A stretch of 64,000 bases of DNA from Fulvivirga imtechensis AK7 (GTDB lineage Bacteria > Bacteroidota > Bacteroidia > Cytophagales > Cyclobacteriaceae): contig NZ_AMZN01000051.1 in the NCBI RefSeq assembly GCF_000331535.1, positions 62,001-126,000 of the forward strand. Direction: 5' to 3'. Both the position numbers and the translations under genes were made by a program. Positions within the stretch are counted from its first letter, which is position 1, and every line of letters starts with the position of its first letter. Positions 45,801 through 55,300 of the stretch are shown in pieces. The notes under the pieces were generated by a model, which did not search any database, had not been told where the DNA came from, and saw nothing but the letters and a program-made list of their open reading frames with translations.

Positions 45801-46034
45801 TCCCCTAATAGCACCATTAATCCAACCTGGACCATTGAAAATATTCAAGACTATCCGGATTGTACCATGAGCATCTTCGATGAACGGGGAGCGCTCGTGT
45901 TTAGGAAGAAGGGCTACAACAACGACTGGGATGCTACATACAAGGGAGGAGAACTCCCCAAGGGTGTGTACTACTACGTTTTTGGATGTGAGACCCTGAA
46001 ACCTAAAACAGGTACCGTTCTGGTGGTTAGGTAA
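42891..46034 (+). CDS. VCBS/FG-GAP, Ig-like and PKD protein with T9SS type B sorting domain
   Basis: A 1047-residue secreted protein with a signal peptide (cut after SNAQ). Parts in order: an IPT/TIG-like domain (about 25-100, GFGTNPADVVVWFG), FG-GAP/VCBS repeats (about 130-480, with calcium-binding motifs such as DLNGDGLPD, DFNGDGKPD and DVDGDGRLD), several Ig-like domains (485-720), a PKD domain (VYSWNFGDGNTSADQNPTHV), further domains, and a C-terminal type B domain (WTIENIQDYPDCTMSIFDER, then GVYYYVFGCE) for T9SS export. A surface or gliding-type adhesin is likely. It follows the PorP-SPOR gene and probably uses it. Confidence 0.88.
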   Translation: MKQLVVLVALLAMVWGRSNAQPAITNIDPTHGFIGSDVIITGSGFGTNPADVVVWFGSAKGAVASVANNLIIATVPAGAQADNITVVNLATGLSVQSMEKFYPVYSGSGFDPALLAPPVIIPDAKQVYDPCTCDLNGDGLPDVISTKFDNATNLLILENQSTTENFSFSSTSVNVGQPTVNVKCADFNGDGKPDLYMSRGGTTRFNVFVLPNTSAAGISFGTMLTLPMATDVQSRRVTHGDLNGDGKPEIIVTNSAAGQVIIFENTSTATISFNMTPIVLNIAGASSTTGLDVQDVDGDGRLDIIVCQFFGNDVFVLRNTGTGSIAFAQAEVLSLSGKSLLNLTTGDFNGNGKLDIAVIGNAADQVFIFPNNSDPGNINFAAPQPFTVNDGPWGISTGDVDGDGSLDIVTTSVNQNLVAVLQNTSSGGSLAFTKHNIDIGNRSRNVWVNDLDGDAKPDFVITAQNATNPPTSFDVRLIRNTNCYTPQFLNDQPLAICSGQTITLAVPESPSATFSWTKDNTPIAGTNNTLDITSFGVYEVTAITESGACNTTASINIADGTGTIPGAPTASNDGPACIGGELTLSVNTVNGATYNWTGPNGFTSTVQNPVITGVSNNVAGIYSVTIQSGDCRSSESTTMVEVVDLPQFTASVAGTSSVCAGNTVALSTQSRSGFGYQWLRDNNPISGATSSSYSATQSGQYSVLIDDNNSNCSLITNIIEVNVYSSPTASFSVPASACSNSEVTFTNNSTIDSTAPVVYSWNFGDGNTSADQNPTHVYASSGNYTVQLSISYTGITGCTHSQSRGITVRDPLTPVIEASSEEICPDEELTLGITGTFNSILWDTGETSNNITVNTAGTYSVTVNDTNGCDATSDITITSGTVPDVQVTADRNSISQGDQAQLTATGADSYLWTPDTGLSDPDIANPIASPEITTTYIVTGTLTDGCSATAEITIIVSAGGEVNITPLKAFSPNSTINPTWTIENIQDYPDCTMSIFDERGALVFRKKGYNNDWDATYKGGELPKGVYYYVFGCETLKPKTGTVLVVR

Positions 46035-46056
46035 TGTTTGTAAGGAAACACTAGGT

Positions 46057-46211
46057 AGTGTCTGCAAGAAAACTCTTGTCGTCATCGCAGTCTGTTCCGG
46101 GCTTGCCACAGGGAGGAATCGAAGCGATCACCTATTAATGCGCACAACGAAGAGGGGATTGCCGCACTTCGTTCGCAATGACGATAAATTGTGAGTTTTC
46201 TTATAGACACT
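46057..46211. repeat. Short intergenic inverted-repeat element (copy 2)
   Basis: Ends are inverted repeats: AGTGTCTGCAAGAAAACTC at 46057-46075 and its near reverse complement at 46193-46211 (17 of 19 match). A further inner pair, TCGTCATCGCAG and CGCAATGACGA, extends the palindrome. A partial third copy (GTTTGTAAGGAAACAC) lies just outside at about 46036-46051. The core contains the CGTCATTGCGA-type sequence common in Bacteroidetes intergenic repeats. The same ends bound the element at 37222-37364. It separates two adhesin genes. Confidence 0.6.
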
Positions 46212-46314
46212 GGATAGTTACCAAATGGTGTGGCCAAGGTATAAATGGCAAAAGAGTCTACCCTTTCTTTTGTCTGTATGTTGGCTGTTGTTATTAACCT
46301 TAATGATTTTTTAT

Positions 46315-49300
46315 ATGAAAAGGGTGCTCAACCGTGTATGCATCATCCTGTTTGTAATATTCAGTGGTGTTGCTTTTGCTCAGACAGAGCAATGTAATAA
46401 TGGCATTGATGACGATGGTGATGGATTGATCGACTGTAATGATCCGGATTGTCAGTATGCTGCTAATATTGAAAGGGGCTGTAATTGCGCTGATGGTATT
46501 GATAATGATGGTGACGGAGGGACTGATAAGTCTGACGCAGATTGTGCCAGCTTCTACGGCCTTACTTTCATCGGTGATGGTGACAGCGACTGCTCCATTA
46601 CACCTGACCCCTCTTCTGGAACGTTTGACTTTGTAAACCCTTCCAATTCAGGACAAAATACTGTAGACACCCAGTCTAAAATTGCTGTTGGGGATGTGAA
46701 CTGCGATGGTATTCCTGACGTGGTGACCACCTCTAAATGGAATCAGACCATACGTGTGGTGGCTACTTCGGATGATCAGCCGGACGGCTCCGATAAAGGT
46801 GATATCATTCAGAGCTTTAAAACTCCGGGATCCAAGATATTTCCTAATGGAAACTTCTTTTTTGAACTTGAAGTACTTATTGCCGATATTGACGGTAGCT
46901 GCCCTGCTGAGATATTTTCCATAGTCAGCAAAAGAAAAAACGCTAATGACGAGCCCAGTGAATATTTCCTGGTCGGCTTCCGTGCCAATGCAAGCCCCTC
47001 CAATGCAAGCCTTGTTCCGCTTTTTGATGCCGTTTCATTAGGGCCGGACAGACCCGGTCAAATGACCATTTCCGACCTGGACTGCGATGGCAATGCAGAG
47101 ATTATTTTGAAGGACCATGTGTATGATGCCGCTACAGGGACACTGCTGGCTGATGGGAATATTGGAGACTGGAATACAGAAGTGACTTCCGCTCCGGTAG
47201 CTATCGATATTTTTGAAGGGGGCAACCTGGAGATAGTAATGGGTAATCAGATACTATCATATCCCGACATGAGTGTGATTATTGATATGAACACTTTAGG
47301 AGGTGATCAGTGGTTTCCCAAAGAGATATTTGATCCTAATGAGTATGGATTCGACAATTACAGTAGTGTCAGCGTTGCTGATATGAATGGAGACGGACAT
47401 CTCGATGTGGTGCTATCAGGTGCAGAGGGAAGCAAAAACGGTCCCACAGCCATTTTCTTTTGGGATGTAACCAATGGCACTGTCAGTAGCTTCCTGCCTG
47501 ATGATCCGGTATATGCTAATGGCTGGCCATGGGGAACCAGCCGTCCGAACCTAGGTGATATAGATGGTGATGGCCAATTAGAAATTACCTTCATTGCCGG
47601 GAATCAATTATTTGCACTTGAAGTAGACCCCAATACCGGTGAGTTATCTGAGAAGTGGAGAAGAACCATTAATGATTCTCGCTCCGGTATAGTGGCTACA
47701 ACTGTTTTTGATTTTGACAATGATGGTAGTCCGGAAATAGTTTATCGTGACTCACAACAACTGGTGGTGATCGATGGAGAAACCGGACAGAATGTGCTTT
47801 GGAGTTCATCCTGTCAATCACACACTATGACGGAGGGACCCATCATCGCTGATGTTGACGGTGATGGTGCGACAGATCTGTGCACTACCTGTAATACAAA
47901 CAATTCATTTGATATTACTGCACCCATCCAACAGCAGGCCCTGGGTGAATTGAGGTGTTTCTTTTCACAAAATAATACATGGCTACCCACTCGCCAGGTT
48001 TGGAACCAATCCGGGTATTTCGTAACCAATATTGCTGATGACCTGTCGGTACCATGCCCTCAGTTTGACATGGGTACAGTCTTTTCAGATAGTCCATGCG
48101 CTAATGGCCTTCCCGGTCCGCAGCGACCATTCAATACCTTTATGAACCAGGTGCCTTCTATTGGCCCTGATGGGTGTCCGTTCTATCCTTCTCCGGATGT
48201 TTCGTTTGTGGGACATGCTCCGGGAGAATTGGACCCTCTGGATCCTGATTATTTTCCCGCTGTAGAAGTTATCCCCCCAACTTGTGGCGATTTGGGCGTG
48301 GAAGTATTGTTTAATATTGTTAATAGCGGATCCCTGACCATTTCTACTCAAATTCCAGTAAGCTTTTGGGAAGGTAACCCAACTGTAGCGGTTGACCCTG
48401 ACACCGGTAACCCGGCTACGTTATTGCATGCCGATGCGTTGAATGTTTTGGGCCTTCAGGTGGGTGATACAATGACCACCGCTGGTGTTACCTTTGATTA
48501 TAGTGGCCAGCCGACCAGACTCTACATCGTACTGAACGATGATGGCACCGAATTTCCCGTTGATACAACCGCTAGTTCTACCGGTTTTGCTGAATGTAAG
48601 CTCGATAACAACATCTATGCTGTTGATATTATCCCGGAGCCATTTACGGTTGAAATTGAGAATATTTCGGACAACTTTAAATGCGATGACGCTGCGCCTG
48701 ACACTGGCGAGCTTCGTGGTGTGGTAAAAAGAAATGGTGTGGAAGTTGCCGACTACAGCCCTTACGGTTTTCAGTGGTACTACGGATCGGATACAACCAA
48801 TGCTGTCCCCGCGCCTGAGGGAACCATCGACCGGCTCATGGATCTGCCGGAAGGTACTTATACACTCGTGGTTACCAACTTGGCTAAAGGCTGTTCCAGC
48901 TTGCCTGTTGTAGATACAGTATTGAGGCAAGGGGTAGATCCTGATGTTACCATTTTGATCAACTCTCACCAAACCCACTGCTCACCTCCGAATGGAGAAC
49001 TTGAAGTAACCATAGTTGGCGGACTGGCCGGATTTTCTTTCCAGTGGTATGACAATAATCTAAACTCCATTGGTGTTACGGGACCCATTGCCAGCGATCT
49101 TACCGAAGGAGAATGGATCGTTGATGTGATCAAGGATGGTTGTACCGAAAGGGTTTCCCAGACTATCAACGGGCCTACCGAGCCTGATGTGACTGCCAGT
49201 GTGGTAAGACATATTACAGATTGCAGCGCCTTAACCAACGGTAAGGTTACTGCTCAGCCATTTATCAATGCAGTTTTACAGGATACAACTGATTATACCT

Positions 49301-52300
49301 TCGAGTGGTACATATATAACAATGGAACGGGCACATTAGGTAGTGTTCTTCCTCCAGCTACCGGTTCAGGGGCTACAAGAAGTGGCCTCACGGCAGGATA
49401 TTATGCGGTGATTGCCCATGAAATAATTTCTGGCTGCGAGTCTTCCCCGCCACAAATTGTGCAGGTAACGGATCAAAGGGATTACCCGGTGCCAGTGATC
49501 AATGAAATAGCCCCGCAAACTTCATGCGATCCCTTGCAACCCAATGGTATTTTGGAAGTAGTGATTAATGGTGGTGATAGCCCCGCTAACTATACTATCG
49601 AGTGGTTTAGAGGGCAGAATACATTACCTGCCAATCTTCACACCTCTACATCAGGTGTTAATGGAGAACGTGCGGAAAATGTTGAAGGTGGAGGAATACC
49701 TTATACTGTCAAGGTAACAAACGCTACAAATTGCTTCTCAACAGAAGAGTACATTATCAGCCAGGATGTGAATACTCCTGTAGTGACATTGACCAAGAGT
49801 GATAATACTATATGTGACCCTGCTTTGGCTTCTTCGGATTACAATGGACAAGTTACAGCTTCGGTTACCTTCAAAGGGGATCCAATTACGCTACCGGATC
49901 CACTATATGAGTTCACCTGGTACGATGGCACCACTACTTCTGATCCTGTAATTGCTGTTACCGACAACAACAATCCTATGCTGAGTACCTTGCCAGGCGG
50001 TTATTATACCGTGGAGGTAACCCGAACTGATCTTTTCTGTACTTCTGTCCCTGTGACTATTGAGGTGCTGGATGTGGAAGATCTTCCTGATGTTGAGGTA
50101 GTGATCACACCCATGACTACATGTGCAGGCACTACGCCCAATGGAGAGGCTGCGGCTAGCGTTAACCTCGGAGGTGGAATTTTCGCTACTACGGGGTACA
50201 CCTTTGAATGGTATGTTGGTAATACTGCTTCAGGTACACCTGTTTCGGTTGTTTCAGGTTCAGAGGGAGAAATTGCTCAGCAGTTGGATGGCGCTTTTAA
50301 CAATAATGAATATACAGTACTGGTGATCAATAACTCCACGGGATGTAGTAACACTATGACTATTGCTGTTCCTGACGAGTCATCCTTGCCGGTGGTTTCA
50401 CTCACTCCCCAGGATAACGATATCTGCGACCCTTCCAGAACTGATCCTTCTGTTACATACAATGGTGGTATTACAGCTTCAGTCAATGATCAAAATAATG
50501 GGGGTGCGGTAACCGATTTTTCAATCTACAGTTTTACATGGACTGATATAAATACAGGAAACAATGTACTCACTCAGGTGGCAGGATCCAGTGAGGTTGA
50601 CAATGTGTTGTCGAATATTCCGGGAGGCGATTATGAAGTGACTGTCACCAACACAGTGCTGGGATGTACGTCTGACCCGGTACAGGTGACCGTGAATGAT
50701 GTGGATGATCTGCCGGTTATTTCCGTAGTGGAAACTCCAAACACTGCTTGTGATGCGACACTTGCCAATGGATCATTAAGCGCTAATATCGGGGGTGTTA
50801 CTACCGGCTATTCTTTTGCATGGTATCAAGGGAACTTTGCTTCCGGTACATTGCTTAGTACTTCCAGCGCGATCACGGGGTACCAGGGTAATGAGAATTT
50901 TACAGTAGAAGTAGTTAATGACGCAACCGGCTGTAGTAACACACTGACAGTTTTTCTTGATGACAATAGTCTGCTGCCAATATTATCATTGTCGGGTATT
51001 GATAACACGGTTTGTGACCCCGCTTTTGCCGGGGTGAATTATGATGGTAGTGTTACAGCATCTGTCGATGACTTTAATAATGGAGGAGTTGTAAGTGATT
51101 TTTCTAACTATACATTTACCTGGATCGATGTCGCTACCGGAAATAATGTTTTGAGCCAGGTGAGTGGCTCAACAGCGCCTGCAGAAGTGTTATCCAACGT
51201 ACCTGGGGGAACTTATGAAGTCACCGTTACCAACACTGTATTGGGTTGTACGTCTGATCCTGTAAGAATAACTATAGATAATGAAGATCTGCTGCCTGAG
51301 ATAGATGTAGCCTCCATACCCAATACGGCTTGCGATGCTTCTTTAGCTAACGGACAGTTAACAGCCACGGTAGATGAATCTCCAATAGGGGGTGTGGCAG
51401 GAGTTACGACCGGGTATACTTTTAACTGGTATAATGGCAATGCCGTGACAGGTACCCCTGATCAATCCGGTAACACGTATTCTGCATTGGAAGGAGCCTT
51501 GGTATATACAGTTGAAGTGATCAATAATGCTACCGGTTGTAGAAATACCGTTACAACAATACTTCCGGATGCTCAGGAATTACCCCTGGTGACGTTGAAC
51601 AACTCAGTGAATAATACTATATGCGATGTGTCGCTGGGTTATAACGGTAGCATCACTGTCGATGCCTCACATTTCTCAGCCTCTGTTTTGGGAGATCCTG
51701 ATTATACATTTACATGGGTAGATCCATTTGGAACTACGCTGCCGGAAACCTCGGAAACTTTGCCAGGCATAAATGGTGGAACTTATACCGTAACGGTAAG
51801 CAGCGCCAACCTGGGATGTACCTCGGATCCCTTGCAGATCACGATCTCTGACCAACTTTATCTTCCGGCAATCGATATTGCTGTCACAGATCAAACGTAT
51901 TGCGTGGGATCCAGTGGAGAATTGGAAGCTACCATAGATGAAACGGCTATCGGGGGAGGAAACCCGGCTGATCCCAACGATTATATCTTTACATGGTATG
52001 AATATGATAATACTACCAACACGTCCTCATCATTATCTTTAGGTACTGTAGGGGGAACTAACGGAGAACTTGTTACTCAACTGCCAGGCGGCTACTACAG
52101 ATTGGAAGTTGAAAGGGTTTCAACCGGTTGTATAAATGAGGAGGTAGTTTATTTGCCTGAGTTAATTACAATACCTGTAGTTAATGTAAACAAGAATAGT
52201 GATGTGACTACTTGCGGAGCACCAAACGGGCAGCTTACCGCTGATGTAGGAGGGGTGTCTGCAGGGTTCACATTTTACTGGTACGATGGAAATGATGCCA

Positions 52301-55300
52301 TTAATGAAAATTTTGTAATTGCTAATGCAGATTACACGGCTGTTGATGATGGCTTGTATGCTGGCTTAATACCCGGGGATTACACTGTTGTAGCTGTCAA
52401 TAACACAACACAATGTATCTCACCGCTGGTCGTTACGGAAGTTGAAGATCTTACGGCCAACATTGTTATCGATATTAATCCCATAGTGTTCCCAACTGCC
52501 TGTGATCTTAATGATGGACAAATGACAGCTCAGCCGGACAATGGAATTTCAAATGACCCGGCTGACTATACCTACGAGTGGTATGAAGGCGCACCTCTAA
52601 ATAATAATATCGACTTTTTTACTAACCCTCCGCAATTTGCCGATTTGCCGATATCAACAGCACAGTTTATAGGAGGTTTAGGGACAGGTACATACACAGT
52701 GGTGGTAACATACATTGATGACGGGTGTTCTGAGCTAAGAACCATTTTCCTTCCATTTATTGATGCTCACGAAATAACATCTTCAGTTCAAAATTCGGCA
52801 GAGTGTCCTTATACCACGGGAGACGGAGAAGTATCCTTTACCATAACACCTCCTGGTACGGCACCCCCAGGGGCATCTTTTGATGTTAAATTTTACAGTG
52901 GCGCTAACCCTATTCCTGCCAATCAAATAGGCGGCACTTTTGCAGGGGTTACACCCGGAAGCGAACCATTCTTTAGTAACCTCGCTCCCGGATACTATCT
53001 GATCGAGGCAGAGGAAACTTATACCGGAAAAAATTGTATAGTATACGAGGTAGTAGAAGTAGGGATTGATGCACAGCCTCCTGTGGTTACCCTTGTAGGA
53101 ACAGTTAGTTCAAACACTACCTGCGACTTAAGTCAGGCTGATGGTGAGTTTACCGTTGACATACAGCAGGATGCAAATGATGTAACAGTAGGAACCAACT
53201 TCAATATTGACGTAACGCCACCCCCCCTGATTGGCTCCTACCCGCTGACAGCTCAGCCCACTGGTGTGTACACAATTCAGGGGTTATCGCCAAATACATA
53301 TACCGTAACGGTGACGGCATCCACCGGCTGTAGCACTGTAAGAGAGTTTACCGTACCGGATGCTCCTGCTGTTTCAGACATTGTGGATGGTGATGTGGTG
53401 ATCACTGCAGCCGATCTTTGTGACCCTTCGGGCAGTGTGGAGATTACCAGCATAAACCTGATCGGAGCGGGCCCTGACAATTTAGATAATTTTCAGTTTA
53501 GCTGGTACGATGATGCCGGACTTACAAACCTTATCTTCCAGGCCCAGGGTGATGCCACGGCAGCAAATGGGGGAGAGGTACTTGATCCCGACAGTTATCC
53601 GGATATGGGGCCAGGCAGTTATTGGGTAGTAGCTCAAAAAACAACCGGCGCCGGGGCAGGCTGCTTTAGCGCTCCGTTTAAAGCTGATGTTCCTGACACT
53701 CATGTAAACCCTACTATAGCGCTGGAGGCTTTTGCTAATACTTCCTGTGATCCCGGTTTCTTTGAAGGAAGCCTGGAGATTACTATGACTACTTCCGGTG
53801 GACCAGGAGCCGTGGTGCCAGGCCCTTATACCTATACCTTTAGCGATACAAATGGTGATCCGGTGTTTTATGCCGATGGAGTAACACCAATAGGACCTTT
53901 TTCAGGTCAAAGCGGAAGTGCAGATGCGGTTACCGACCTAAATGATGGCACCTATGTAATTGTTGCTGAAAATGAAGCAACAGGTTGTACTGTTACAGGT
54001 ACAATAACAATTCCTTTAAACAAGCAACCTATCTTTGTTTTGTCAGCTACTCCTGTCCATCAAAACTTATGTGACCCAAGCGGTAGTGTATTTGTTGATG
54101 GTGTATCTCTAAATGGGGTGGATCCGGCAAATAAGGCGGACTTCACGTTTGAATGGTACAGGGGTGATCCGAATGGCGCTCCGCTAACGGATTTTGGCGG
54201 TATTCCTATTAATGTTGATTTGATCGATGCTTCCAATTATCCTTCTATGGGAGCGGGAACCTACTACGTAGTGGCCGTTCGGAATACCAATGCCCCTCCG
54301 GGAGCCGGATGTAAATCTGCACCTTATCGTGTCGATGTTAAAGACATAAGCGTTGACCCGCAAATTACACTATCGTCAACAGTAAATACAGCATGTGATC
54401 TAAGCAATCCTACCGGTACGATAAGGGTTCAAATGGATATTTCCGGTGTTCCCGGCAGCAGCTATGCGTACAGGTGGCAGAGCTATACCGATCCGAATGG
54501 CGCTTCCGACCCTTCTGTGTTACCGGCGGATAATCTTACGGCTGGTGACGATGAAACATACATGGATCTGCCTCCCGGAAAATATGTATTGGAAGTTGAG
54601 AATAATGATACCGGATGTATGACACAAGGAACAATAACGATCAATGATGATCCGGTGATACCCGACATTGTATCTTTTGTGCCAACGAATCAGACATTTT
54701 GTTCGCCTGCAAATGGTACAATAACTATTGCTGATAATGATATAGAGATAGATGGCATGGGCATTCCGGTGAGCGAACTTACCATTGATCTTTTTGAAAG
54801 TGACCAGGTTACTCCTGCGGGGGGTACAAAAACTATTAACGCCAACGATGTTGTGTTCAGTGATCTGGATTTTGGCACTTATTATCTTTTTGTAACACGC
54901 AGCACAGGAACGTCCGTTACAGGTGAGGGGTGCCCTTCGGCACCGCTGCGCATTGACCTGAAGGATATTTCTGTCGATCCTGCACTTACGCTGACCAGCA
55001 CCTCGAATACAGCCTGCGATGGTAATTTTGATGGCTCTATTACATTGAATTTCGATGATCCATCCGGTCCGGGTGTAGGGGCATTATTTGATATCACCTG
55101 GCTCAGTGTACCTGCAGGCAGTGTGGTGGCAGATGCCACAAATATACCGGCAGGATCATACACAACTGACATCACAGACCTGGTGGGGCATGGTAAATAT
55201 CGTGTTATGATCCTCAACAAAATTACCGGATGTTCCCGTGAAGGAGAGATAACGGTAACCCATAAACCGCAACCCATCGACCTTGTATCGGTAACTCATC

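Noticed and set aside
46225-46314. Earlier start for the giant protein
   Set aside because: The extra 30 residues carry their own hydrophobic run just before a normal signal peptide and lie next to the intergenic repeat; ATG 46315 gives a standard signal peptide.
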